Assembly: GCA_024449915.1 (NCBI GenBank)
Contig: JAMZAV010001282.1
Span: 124,001-188,000 of the forward strand
DNA: 64,000 nt
Origin: Sweltsa coloradensis
Lineage: Eukaryota; Arthropoda; Insecta; Plecoptera; Chloroperlidae
Direction: 5' to 3'
Positions 9,975 to 20,815 of this stretch are shown here, one piece after another. Numbering within the stretch: position 1 is the first letter of the stretch; the number at the start of each line of letters is the position of its first letter. The notes beneath the pieces are model-generated. The model ran no database searches. It was given only the letters and a program-made list of their open reading frames with translations, and was not told where the DNA came from. The position numbers and the translations under genes are program-made.

Positions 9975-12476
9975 AACCTATTTTGGCATTAAGAGTACTG
10001 TATATCAGGTGAAGACAAATACATAAAGATTCAAAGAGAAATAGTGTTTATTTTTCATAGGTGATGAAAGACATAGGAAGACATTGAAAGAAAGGTGATT
10101 TGATAATAATACACATAGATACTACTATATAATACATAAAACAAGAAGAAAAGAACACATAAACAAAACAATGAACAACAAAGAGGTTAAAACATAATAA
10201 TTCAAGATGCTCCGATCTAACAAGTACCTATGCGTTTTTAGCAAATTCCTGTTTGCAATTTTGGGCAGTTGTCACAAAAGCAGAAAAGTGCACAGTAACT
10301 TTTTTCTAAATTTTGTTTTTAAATAATATTTTTTTTTTAAATCACAATTTTGGATTTTGTTAAAAAGTCCAAATTTGGCCATATTTGTGATATTTTTCTC
10401 GCTGATTAACGCAAAATATCAAAAATCTATTACTGTAGCCTATTACCATGCATTTACATTTTTCATTTTATTTCATTCATTCATTTTTTCATTTTTTTTT
10501 TTTTACATTTTTACATGTATAGCCTACTATTTCCATGCATGCTTTATTGACAACTTTGCAAAGTTGTGTGTACATAGTTGTGGATAGTCTACTTCAGTTC
10601 ATGGTTGAGCTAATAGCTATTTGCCAACTGCCAAAATGTGTTCTATTCCTTCTTAATAATTCCTTTTCTTGTACAAAAGAAATTGTATTATTAAACATTT
10701 TTTATAATGAATACAAGGATTTTAAGAATTTGCCCGCTTTAAGGACATAGTTTTTGAATGATAGCAATTGTCGTAAAAGTTTACCCCGACTGGGGATCGA
10801 ACCCAGAACCTCTGGCTTTTCGAACCAATGCTCTACCAACTGAGCTATCGGGGAGAGCATCGGTTGGAAAAGCCAGAGGTTCTGGAATCGATTCCCAGTC
10901 GGGGTTAACTTTTACGACAATTGCTTATCATTCAATAATGTTAAATAATGTTAGAAATAGTATTATTTTATTTCATGACTTAATGTTTATTATTTTGATT
11001 ATACGATTTCGGAGTTTTACAATTGTCATAAAACTTTGCCTCAATAGAGCTCGAACACAGAACTTCGGGCTGTAGCCCTACCGATTAGAAATGTTTTGCT
11101 TTACGGCCCAATAGCTCAATTTGCAAAAACTGTATAGTACGAAGAAGAACTGGAGGATCTAGGTTGATTCCCATGTGGGACAATTTAATCCAATTGCTAT
11201 CTCACGACAACATTACTAGTGAGGCTTTCGCGGTCCGAATATACCTATTCTGTATGGAGCTCGACTTTTCGGAACCACTGTGGGTTCCAGTGTTTCCGAA
11301 ACGTCGAACTCACGCACTAGTAAGTGTAAACACATGACGCGACAAAATGACCGTTTCACACCTTTTTAACATTACGTTTGTTATTATATTTTATTTTTAA
11401 TGCGTTAGCTATTCTATTATTAAAATTTGACCCGGGGTAGGTATTATCCAGAACCCGCCAGTGGGAGTTGAAGCAAGTTTTTAGACGGAAATAAAAATCT
11501 TGCAATCATTCTTATGATAACAGGCATGGGTAAGAGTACTAGAGAGAGGGGGCAAAGCTGAGTAACGGATCTTCGAATAGAAAACTTAAATACTAGGTAG
11601 GGCCTTAATTTTTTCTACTGTTTAAATCTCGTTGCTGGAGGTGCCGAGTTTAAGAACTAAAAATACGTTCTGTTCGTAATTGAAACCTCTCTGTTGGTGG
11701 AGGTGCTGGGTATGTATTTGTAAAGTTTGGATGATGCTAGGAGGATGTGCGGAGTAGTATCCTAAATAGTAAAATGTAGCTTCAGGTCTACCGTGTTTGT
11801 TTGAGATTTATTTTACATTAGTGGAGGCGCCGAGTACATAGAAATTTCACATTTTTGGGGGGAAAGTCCCCCCCCAAACATTTTTTGAATTGTGTTGTGC
11901 ATCTTGTTGAATGGCAATATCAACAAAAAGAGCATGTTGATTGAAGGCTATGTTCGGCTGTGACATTCACACCTGCACAGACGGACGGACAGAAAAGTGT
12001 TATTAATGGTCGGTTTACATAACTTTTTAAGGAAATTATAAGAAATCCTTGCTAGTGTTTCCACACGGTGCTAAGGTTTGAGACTATTGAAAAAGAATTA
12101 ACTTAGGTTTAAATGTTCTTTTAACTCAGCCAATGCGAATCGAGCTTTCATGCTTTCTTGATTTTTTAAAAATTAATTTTTTTTAAACAAAGTTTCTTAG
12201 ACGTTGGACATAATTTTTTTTTTTACATAACACCAGAACTTGTTTTATACATAATTCTCCGCAAGCGTCTAAGGGTGAAAATACATAAGGATCGTTTTCT
12301 AACGGGGCACACTTTGGCGATCCTCGACACTCTTACATTATTTCAATTTACTTTCTTATATCGGCCTAGCCTCAAACCTCCTTAATTGACATGACACAAT
12401 TAAATACAGACACAACATTGATTCATAACACTTAATTGAACTCCATCATAATTGAGATGTTTGATGATTGTTACAG
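9975..12476 (+). other. Gene-free intronic stretch
   Basis: If the 9185 exon is real, this is its intron, ending in the acceptor TTGTTACAG at 12476. It holds the tRNA-like hairpin at 10754. No other exon is seen. Confidence 0.5.
10754..10934. repeat. tRNA-like long hairpin
   Basis: Two arms of about 80 bp (10754-10833 and 10855-10934) are near-perfect inverted copies around a 21-base loop. The minus strand of the left arm plus loop reads like a tRNA: D-arm AGCTCAGTTGGTAGAGC, anticodon-like loop with GAA, T-arm CTGGGTTCGATCCCCAG and CGGGG acceptor strands. Position 33 is C rather than the invariant U, and the first acceptor pair is mismatched, so a working tRNA is unlikely. The right arm repeats only the 3' half. 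Probably a tRNA-derived foldback. Confidence 0.75.
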
Positions 12477-12689
12477 CCTGTTCGAGCAGGAGATAATGTC
12501 TTACGTGCCTGCCATGCCCCGGTCCCCACGCAGCAACTCCCCTCAACTATCCCCCCAGGCGAGTCCGGGTCTGTCTCGAGCCAACGCCCGGGCGCCCGCC
12601 CCGTATCGCAGGGACTTCGAGGCCAAGCTGAGGAACTTCTATCGGAAGCTGGAGGCCAAGGGGTACGGCCAGGGGCCGGGGAAACTAAA
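12477..12689 (+). CDS. Hecw: HECW-type E3 ligase, exon 1 of 7 in window (linker before HECT)
   Basis: The acceptor TTGTTACAG ends at 12476. The exon opens with the third base of a split codon and reads [11 protein letters not shown], a Ser/Pro-rich stretch, then [17 protein letters not shown] and [18 protein letters not shown]. These match the conserved region just before the HECT domain of HECW1/HECW2 and fly Hecw. The donor is AA|GTGAGTA at 12690, leaving two bases (phase 2). The Ser/Pro-rich part (about residues 11-37) is probably disordered. The family ligates ubiquitin to substrates through a HECT cysteine thioester. The upstream C2 and WW domains are not in the window, so the gene is 5'-partial here. 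Confidence 0.95.
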
Positions 12690-12815
12690 GTGAGTAAATG
12701 TTTGGAGTTGCGGTCTTACAGATAGCCACTGGTTGAATCACTCTGTAATCGTAACAGGCGACGAAAGAGGAACATCAGCTAGTATTTAAGGGAGTATTTT
12801 ACTCCCTGTAACTAG

Positions 12816-12960
12816 AGGCGAGCTTTGGCAATCGTCGTCGGGGACACGTCCCCGGACGGCCTCCCCGATGACAATAACAATGACACCACGGACGATGACA
12901 AAGACGATGATGACCGTTACGTGAGAACCCCCCCCCCCCTTTCATCACCCTACCCGTGGC
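12816..12960 (+). other. GC-rich segment with an Asp-rich frame
   Basis: The + frame reads ALAIVVGDTSPDGLPDD, then a run dominated by Asp and Asn, ending at a donor-like GTGAGA (12921). It lies in the intron between HECT exons 1 and 2. A start at 12818 would fit the phase of exon 1, but the end at 12920 does not fit exon 2, and the upstream polypyrimidine tract is poor. Not called as an exon; could be a pseudo-exon or an alternative terminal exon. Confidence 0.25.
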
Positions 12961-13721
12961 TGGTTCTGACCAGCATGGGACTTTCCTCCTTATATCCCCT
13001 AAGCTAGAGTAGTGCATTATCAGTTATGACCTAAGGTTTGACGCGTCCTTATACTTAATGAATTCAAAATTCCATTGTGTGGGTTAATCTCACTTTTTTT
13101 AATACTGTTGGATGAGCTCTTAGCAAACCAAGCTTTGACACAGAATGCAGAGGTATAGTCTGGATCACTTGGAAGCTCCATCATTTGTCTAGGCCTAATC
13201 GAATTGTGGTTTGCAACAAAATGTCATGTAAGATAATGTGTATTGCACAATCAAAGCACATTTTCCAAGTAGTAGGGACCAACAGTAAATACGGCACCAA
13301 ATGGATAATTTGTAGTAATTTCCCAAGCTTATGTAGAAGACTATTATTCAAAAACCTTGCAATGTACTCTGATTGCGCATTGTCCTAATCCTATATCAAC
13401 ATCCCCAAAAATCAAAGTTTTGTGGTAAAAATTGAAGGTAGAAAAGTGATTCAAAATGTATGTGAAATTAGCTGGATGTGGCGCTCGAACAAATGTTTAA
13501 ATTTGTAAAAAAAAGTTGGCACAAGCTCATCAACTGTTTTAACCTTTTAAGTTGTCTGAGTTTATTTTTATTTATTTTCGTTCATTATCATCAATATTAT
13601 ATCACCCCTAATAGCTTATAGCCCATCGTCTCAATTAACGCAAACATTTAAATATGAGACTTGAAGCCCAATATTTATCAATCAATCAACGTATTTATGT
13701 GATTACGTGTTGTATGCGTAG

Positions 13722-13947
13722 AATCCACATCCGCCGAGAACACCTTCTTGAAGACGCGTTCAACAAGATAATGGCCGCCTCGAAGAAGGACCTCCAGAAG
13801 AGCAAGCTCTACGTCACGTTCGAACGTGAGGAGGGCTTAGATTACGGGGGCCCTTCGCGAGAGTTCTTCTTCCTGCTCTCCCGGGAGCTGTTCAATCCGT
13901 ACTACGGCCTGTTCGAGTACTCTGCCAACGATACGTACACCGTACAG
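13722..13947 (+). CDS. Hecw: HECW-type E3 ligase, exon 2 (HECT N-lobe start)
   Basis: The acceptor GCGTAG ends at 13721. The first base completes the Lys codon from exon 1, giving [16 protein letters not shown]. The exon holds the start of the HECT N-lobe: [20 protein letters not shown] followed by [19 protein letters not shown], nearly invariant in Nedd4-family ligases. It ends in CAG|GTAACT at a codon boundary (phase 0). The N-lobe binds the E2 enzyme. No frameshift or internal stop. A 33-bp tandem repeat starts in the intron right at this donor. Confidence 0.97.
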
Positions 13948-13948
13948 G

Positions 13949-14058
13949 TAACTTCATCAGTATAGAGTCCGCAGAAGTAGTATTCACTTCATCGCTAGAG
14001 GCCTCAGAAGTAGCTTTCACTTCAGTGCTAGAGGCCTCAGAAGTAGCTTTCACTTCAG
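13949..14058 (+). repeat. 33-bp tandem repeat abutting a splice donor
   Basis: Three copies of a unit containing GCTAGAGGCCTCAGAAGTAG and CACTTCA. The first is diverged and begins one base after the start of the intron at 13948. The second and third are nearly identical. Confidence 0.85.
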
Positions 14059-14401
14059 TGTTGTTGTAAACCCTATATTGAATTTGTTTAAGAACCTCGT
14101 TTAACCAAAATTTAAATTTCATCATGCTTGTTTTTATTTCCTTCAAAACGACTTACAAATGTTGGTTAACCTTTTGTAGAGTACGCCCGTATCTAATACG
14201 TGGAGTTTAAAAATGGCGCCAGGAGTACGCCCGTATCTCATACGTTTGCCTTGTGTGGTCGAGTGTGTTGTCTTTCCGTTTCAAGTTCTTTGGCTAATTT
14301 TAAAACAGACGTGTAGCGTTACCTCTCGGCAATAGTAAGAACTATTTGTAAGGCGATGTAAAGTGCTGCCAACATTATTGTCAATAAATAACTAAATACG
14401 A

Positions 14402-14725
14402 GTGTTTATGGAAATTGACAGTACTACGTTGTGTTTGCGAGTTATTGTGGCCGCCAAACGCCGGCCTGTTGATTTAGGAGATGGAATTACGACGGTAACT
14501 ACAAATAAAATAGATGAATCTGATATTAGTGAAAGTGAAGTATTTGTTTTGATACTAATAAGATGTAGAAGTCAAGTAGGGGCTAGCTTGCCGCTACAAC
14601 AGGTGGGCGTAGGCCTACAGCTAGGGCGTAGGCCTAGACGATCTGTCAACCCCCGAAACTGGACAGACCAGGTATTTACCCCTACAATTTTTAATTTTGA
14701 TGCCTCAAATAGTGGTGTAAGCCCT
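14402..14725 (+). pseudogene. piggyBac-like transposase N-terminal remnant
   Basis: The open frame has an acidic stretch (KIDESDISESE, about residues 37-47), then NPRNWTDQVFTPTIFNFDAS and GVSPNLG. A D/E-rich N-terminus followed by W...F.P....FD.SN.GV.PN is what I know from many arthropod piggyBac-family transposases just before the catalytic domain. No DDD catalytic domain follows; the frame runs into TAGGCC-rich sequence and stops at 14773. Non-autonomous and probably inactive. Family assignment is from motif memory, not a search. Confidence 0.5.
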
Positions 14726-15182
14726 AATTTGGGTTTTCAAGTGCTAGGCCTAGGCCTAGTTAGTAAGGAATGACCAAAAAACAGAATGTTGTTAATTATA
14801 AAAAATAACCCACTCCAGGGCCCCGATTCATGTACATTTTTATCCCAGGGTTAGGCAGGGTTAAGAAGAGTTAGCGAGGGGCAACGTCAAATCCGATTCA
14901 TGTACGTTGAGCTAACACTCGCTACCTCGCCCTACCCCTACCTCAGCCTTATACTCCCTAACACCAAGAGTTAGGCGGAGGTAGTGGCTATTTGCACCGA
15001 CGACGGCAGAAACCTCACCTCAAATGTTATTACGCCAGAATAAATGAGTAATAACGTGCATGCTTTATAAATAGTCAATTATAACAGTAATTAAATGTGG
15101 CAGAAGGCTTTGAAGTGTAAAAAGTGCCCTTAATAATACCATTAAATAAAGAGTTATCTGAATGCGTCGTGAGGCTCGTGTT

Positions 15183-15183
15183 A

Positions 15184-15214
<31 letters not shown>

Positions 15215-15220
15215 AATAAA
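15183..15220 (+). repeat. (TAAA)n microsatellite
   Basis: About nine tetranucleotide units, AAAT phase, upstream of the family B copy. Confidence 0.9.
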
Positions 15221-15280
15221 TTGTATTTAGAGTCTACCCACTCAGTTATATAACTGATTTTCAGTGTGGGACAGTAAATC

Positions 15281-15640
15281 AAAGCGACCAAGCCAACCCT
15301 GTAGGCGCCGACGCAATCGACGAGTGAGCGATAACCAACCAAAGATCGATATTTGTAATAGGAAATATAGCAATCAGTGATATGGACAGTGCGAACACCC
15401 GCGGATCCACGCCAGAATCAACAAGGCCGATTCAGAACAACTCTGAATTTATTATGTACTTGGTTGCTAGGACGGCTCTAAAGTCACCGCACCGTTTACA
15501 AACTCCTAAGACAAGAACTGATGGACTTAAGTCCAAATCAGAAGTTAAAAATCTTCTGACTTTGACGGGAATCGAACCCTGTACTTTCAGCATTGGAAGC
15601 AGGAACGCTAACAACAAGACCAACGATGTACCACTCTAAG
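15281..15640 (+). repeat. Repeat family B copy 2 with tRNA-like segment
   Basis: Shares GCCGACGCAATCGACGAG, CACCCGCGGA, AGAATCAACAAGGC and TTGCTAGGACGGCTC with the 40038 copy. At about 15560-15640 the minus strand has a tRNA-like B box (GGGTTCGATTCCCG), suggesting the family may be a tRNA-related SINE or lie next to one. Confidence 0.65.
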
Positions 15641-15989
15641 CCAACGTGAAGGACGGCCGCGTCGTGGCGTAGTAGTGCGTAGCATGGTCAACTACCACGT
15701 AAAGGGTCGCCAGTTCGGAACCTGCTTGATCCAAATTCTTTTACCTTTTAAAATTGCCCCAATAATTGTTTATTTATGTTATGCTACGCTCAGTAATTGG
15801 CATTTTTTAAATTATTGTCTGTTATTTGTGTGTACTTTATATCCCCGTGCAGACTTTCGTTGTTTGGTCTGGTAATGAAATATTTCACACAAGTGTCGAC
15901 TACCAGTAAATACAACCGGCTGAGATATGGTAAAAAAAAAAACGGCACAACGACAAAATAATTTCTTACACCAAATCGTTGTAAAAAAT

Positions 15990-16404
15990 ATCACACACAA
16001 AACAAAAACTTGTAGAAATACAGCCAAACCTTACACACTCAAAAGGAATGAGATCTAAAAAAGGGCCAAGCTCATCTACCCTTCCACATTTGCGCATTCT
16101 TAATTCATAAACGTACAGTGTCCCATAACAGCATCCTCGAAAAGCTTGGCAAAATAGAATTTGCGATTATTAATTTAACGTAGTAGTTTATCCAAGTTCT
16201 TTTTTTGTAATTAATTTAAACGTAAACATGCAAATTCTATTTTGGACACTGTCGTTTATGAATTAACTTTATGGGACTTACGTTTATGAATTAAGAATGC
16301 GCAAATGTGGAAGGGTAGATGAGCTTGGCCCTTTTTTTAGATCTCATTCCTTTTGAGTGTGTAAGGTTTGGCTGTATTTCTACAAGTTTTTGTTTTGTGT
16401 GTGA
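15990..16404. mobile_element. Long inverted-repeat MITE (copy 1)
   Basis: Arms of about 142 bp (15990-16131 and 16263-16404) are near-identical in inverted orientation, sharing CAGCCAAACCTTACACACTC, GGGCCAAGCTCATCTACCC and GCGCATTCTTAATTCATAAA. The 131-bp centre is AT-rich. A second, rearranged copy is at 42708. No coding capacity. Confidence 0.85.
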
Positions 16405-17204
16405 TGTTATTACTTTTTCAAGTTCCATTACAAAATTATTTGTTAAAATATAATATTTTTATCAAAGTTGATTTAATTTTTATGGTAGGGCCTATTAGCA
16501 ATAACAATAGGATGTAAAATATCTAGGCCCGGATTCATGTACATCCTGGGTATAGGTGGTATAACCATGGTATAACGACGGTATAAGGACTGGTTAAGTC
16601 TAGGCAACTCACATCCTATTAAAACTTTCCCATGTAACAACAAACGCACAACTAATGTAATTTTACACCTATTTCACTGCACCCACACGAGGGAAGCGAT
16701 ATATCTAGACGGCCTTGACCCACAGCCATGTAAATCATCAGATAATCAGAAGAATATTGAAAATTTTCACCATCTTTTGTTTTACATTTTTATTAAAAGT
16801 GACAGGAGATTGCGTTAGTTTATTAAAAGTAAAGAAAAAGCTTATTATTGCCGTAAATTTTGGAATAGCCTAGGACTATCATACCATTGTTTATCTGCAT
16901 TAGGCTTGTAGTAATCAAAACTAGTTATTTGTGCGGGAAGTGTCAAAACAAGGTTGTGCTGGCCTAGGGTTGGCTAAGAAAGGCCTAGGGCTTGTCAAAC
17001 ATGTAGTGTAAGTATTTATTTATCTAGTCCTATAGCCTAACTGAACTTTAGACCTACACTGTTGTATTATAAATAATTTTCTACATCTGGGCCTAGGCCA
17101 GGGACGGTTTCTGATTTGTTTTATGAGAGTATAATACCTTTTCTCGTTCTACACAAAGAAGAAAATTTTAAATGTCCGCCATTTGTTTACGTATCGCACT
17201 TTCC

Positions 17205-17425
17205 CGCCTAACTCTGCTTATACCGTCAACAAGTGTCAAGTAACTATGGTTACTTGTTGATTATATGCCAAGTGTTTAAGGCTTATTTTAAAACCTTTAT
17301 TTGGAAGCCTTCCAACAAACTTTTTCAACTTTTTTTTTCAAAAGAGACTATATTTCTATAACCTTAATGTCCATGTAAAATATGAACATTGTAGTCCCAC
17401 CCGTCTGGTCAGAATCGCGGGCCGA
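17205..17425 (-). mobile_element. Repeat family A, copy 3 (fragment)
   Basis: Retains TTAATGTCCATGTAAAATAT and CACCCGTCTGGTCAGAATCG, corresponding to the middle of the 9283 copy in the same orientation. Both ends are lost. Confidence 0.75.
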
Positions 17426-19148
17426 CGTATTAGATGTTAGCAGTAGTAGGCAGTAGCAGTAGTAGGCAGTAGCTAACATCCTTAAAGTGATTTTGAGCAT
17501 GTTTCAAGCCATTTTTTCACCAAGAAGGAATAATCGTACCCCAATAAAATTTGGCATGTGTTGTCAGGTACCTAAATCCCCTCGATTGTGATAGTTTTCA
17601 AGTTCACATCACGTTACATGACGGCTGGGTAACACCTCGAAATCACCCCAACTCTGCTTGGTGTATAAGGTGCTTGAGTGTGTAGCGCACCGCGGCTTGG
17701 CTGCGGCGCCCTAACGGGCACCTAGATGCAATTTTTTGGGTTCGAGTCTATATGTTGTTTATAAGACCTTTAACTTGTGACACGTACTAGTTAGGCCCTT
17801 ATTTGGGCAAAATGTATTTACTGTTCAATATCGCCCTACGTATGCCCTTTTTGGCGCTAATGACTACACCTAAAGTGGTGAGAAAAATGGATTTGCACTC
17901 CCACACAAATTGGCCCATCAAGTTAATGCCAAGACACAATTCAAAAAGTTACATGTCTATTAATTTCAGATTAAAATAGAATCAACTCACAAAGACGCAT
18001 TTTCGATATTCTTGTTTAGTATTTTGTAAAAAACAATGTGTTTACCTAAAAATATAGTCATTGCCACTCGGCCTTACCTCGACCTAATCCCCGAGCTAGC
18101 CAGGATTAGCGGTGGTGTGAAAGTTAGCGAGAGTTAGGGCAAGTCAATGCTTCATGAATACCGATTTATGCTGCCTCGGAGGTAGCAAAAATTTGTAAAC
18201 AGATAGGCGGACATTTTTATTTTTGAGCCTAGACGTTAAACTAGAAAAATATTGTTATTGCGCTCAAAAAACATAACAGAAACAGGCATCGACCTAGGCT
18301 TAGTTGTAGAAAATTATTTATAATTTAATAGACTTAGTCTATTGTTCCTGGAGGCTTTAGGCCTGGAAATATGCATAGTACCAATACACGTTTGACAAGC
18401 CCTAGGCCTTACCTAGCCTGCATGGCCATGTTTCGACACACTTCCCTAAAAAGTTACAAGTTTCGACGGCTAATTGCAACTTTATTTTGAATCAAAATAA
18501 TACGATAGTCCTAGGCTATGCCATAACTTACGGCAAGAGTATACGTATTTTTTTTAATTCGATGATGTACAACACACTCGCATCAAAATTCTCATTAAAC
18601 ATCAAAAATTAAATAAAACACGGCGACATTTAGCAAAGTTCGTCGTCAAACTTACTAAGTTAGATGGCGGTGGAAACCAATGAAACAATCATCTAAGTTG
18701 CAGTGATAAGTTAATCGTCATTCATACAGTGACATAGAGCTTGTTCATTGGTTCGACCTAACCCGTCCTATTCCTTCCTTACCTCGCCCTAACTCCGGGT
18801 TAAATGTACATGAATCGGGGCCCAGGGGTGTAGTAAGGTGAAAGCTAACTCATTCGTCAAAAGGTTAAGGGCAAGTCAATATTTTGTTATAAACCATTCA
18901 TTAGCTGAACAGCTCGTTTCACAATATAATTGGTCATCAAAAACAGTAAATAAATGCAATATTGTATTGGCAGTACGTATCATGATTAACGATCTGTTAA
19001 GCTTATGAGTTGTTCAGTTGTTAACCAAACGATCGGAATTCGAGCCCTTAAATCTTTAAACAATATTTGATTTATAAACAATTATTTAAAAAAAATCATT
19101 ACCAATAATGTTGCATAAATGCCCATGGTTAGCTTTAAAATGTATTAA

Positions 19149-19466
<318 letters not shown>

Positions 19467-19864
19467 TGAGTGTGCCTGCCTATAGTAAACACTTATAAAA
19501 TTCAAAATCCAGTGAACCCAGAACAACCCAGTTTGAATTTAAAACATAGAATTGAGTGAAAATTTATGTTACACCCTTGTATGTACGATGGTCTTCAGAA
19601 GTAAATCAAGGGTAATCTTTTACCGACGCCACTGACATTCGCTCATTAAATCTCGGATTAGGCACCTTTAAAAGTCACTAGCACTTAATCATACATAAAG
19701 CTAGCGCCAGCAAATTGTCAAAGTGTGGACTTCTTGCCATATTTATGTAACAAGAAAAACTAGCCCCAATTGATTTCTACACCAGAAATAAGCCTGCGCT
19801 AAGGTTATGCAGTGTTAGGTGAATCCAATCACTTAAACAAACTTTGTATTAGTATTAACTACGC

Positions 19865-20165
19865 CCTGGGCCCAGTATTTAAAAGTCCCAATAGACGATT
19901 ACGTAAAGTCTCTGCGCATGCCCAAACTCTGCAAGGAATTCTGGGTAGTGTGTTGCAAGCACAGCCAACTAAATCTTAAATAATCAACAGAAGACCGCAA
20001 TCATTGTTTAATTGAAGAAAACACAGCCTTCTGTTCAGAGGTTTTTATAAAGTTCAGAGCAACATGATTCCCAGCATGCATTGCGCGACACAGAGTGCGC
20101 TGGTGGTTTACGAAATCGTCTATAGGCCAAATGCTACGTAAAATAGGGCCGCCATGTTTCCTCAC
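19865..20165. repeat. Imperfect inverted repeat in intron
   Basis: The left side (GGGCCCAGTATTTAAAAG, TAGACGATTACGTAAA, CTGCGCATG) is mirrored on the right (GCGCTGGTGG, TTTACGAAATCGTCTA, AAAATAGGGCC). Looks like a decayed MITE; ends and target duplication not resolved. Confidence 0.5.
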
Positions 20166-20324
20166 AGTCTGTTTGATGACGTCAGCGAGTGATAGAGCTG
20201 TGAATATAGCGACGCCAGAACGAACCGAATTCACGAGCGAGGTCGATAATGTTAGATACCTTCCAGACCCTTTGACTACCATACCTCTGTGAAGCGTCTT
20301 GTACGACCGTGCTTGTTGTTCCAG

Positions 20325-20538
20325 GCCCGTATCCTTGAGTGACCTTGAGTCTCTGGACGGAGAGTTCCACCAGAGTCTGCTCTGGATAAAGGAGAACGAC
20401 ATCTCGTCGGAGGTGCTGGACCTAACCTTCGCTGTCACGGAGGAACTCCTGGGTCAGGTGGTGGAACGGGAACTCAAGCCCGGCGGTAGGAACATCAACG
20501 TCACTGAAAGGAACAAGAAGGAATACCTGGAGAGAGTG
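20325..20538 (+). CDS. Hecw: HECW-type E3 ligase, exon 4 (HECT N-lobe, E2-binding part)
   Basis: The acceptor TTGTTCCAG ends at 20324 and one base completes Leu, then [28 protein letters not shown] and [25 protein letters not shown] and ERELKPGG...V.E.NK are family landmarks of the N-lobe. It ends at GTG|GTGAGA (20539), phase 0. The alternative downstream frame runs to a stop at 20602-20604 only if the intron is retained. Confidence 0.97.
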
Positions 20539-20815
20539 GTGAGAGAAGTTGATTGCTCATGTACCTGTGGGAAGATTTATAGTATATCTCTGGGATATTG
20601 CTAACTCTATTTGATGATTTTGGGCAAAAATTCAAATAATATTTTAGTAAAAATCATTGTGAAAAATTCAAAACGGACTCATTTTGGGCTCAATTGTAAT
20701 TATAGTTGCAATACAATATTATACAATATAGTACAATAATTTCAAAATGGTAAAAATCATAATTTTTAATCACCTGCTCTGATCTCTATTGTACTGATGC
20801 TTGTTCCTTCCCCAG

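Larger units (their letters stand above)
14819..18822. mobile_element. 4 kb TIR element inside the piggyBac (PIF/Harbinger-like?)
   Basis: Starts GGCCCCGATTCATGTACATT and ends in its inverse (AATGTACATGAATCGGGGCC), flanked on both sides by CAG (14816-14818 and 18823-18825), a 3-bp duplication. Subterminal sequence is rich in GTTAGGC and GAGTTAGCGAGG-like motifs, mirrored at the right end as CTCGCCCTAACTC. A 3-bp duplication and GGGCC-type ends suggest PIF/Harbinger, but no transposase is present. Inner copies of the terminal motif at about 14886 and 16527 indicate related elements nested inside. Confidence 0.7.
14166..18868 (+). mobile_element. piggyBac-like element, interrupted
   Basis: TTAA at 14166-14169 is followed by CCTTTTGTAGAGTACG. 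At the other side CAAAAGG is followed by TTAA at 18865-18868. TTAA duplications and CCY-starting inverted ends are typical of piggyBac. AGTACGCCCGTATCT is repeated near the left end (about 14180 and 14225), like subterminal binding repeats. An N-terminal transposase fragment is listed at 14402. A 4 kb TIR element (14819-18822) has inserted, so only about 690 bp of the piggyBac remain. Confidence 0.65.

Noticed and set aside
10780..10860. Functional tRNA gene (minus strand)
   Set aside because: T-arm and D-arm look good, but position 33 is C, the first acceptor pair is mismatched, and the sequence is embedded in an 80-bp foldback.
1..12476. Upstream HECW exons (C2, WW domains)
   Set aside because: Looked for WW-type (W...Y..N....W..P) and C2 sequence on the plus strand; none found, so these exons are taken to lie outside the window.
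12818..12920. Cassette exon between HECT exons 1 and 2
   Set aside because: The end phase (0) does not match the exon at 13722, which needs two bases; the acceptor has a poor polypyrimidine tract; known HECWs are continuous here.
20001..20438. 145-codon minus-strand frame
   Set aside because: Overlaps HECT exon 4 on the opposite strand and reads into intron; a shadow of the real exon.
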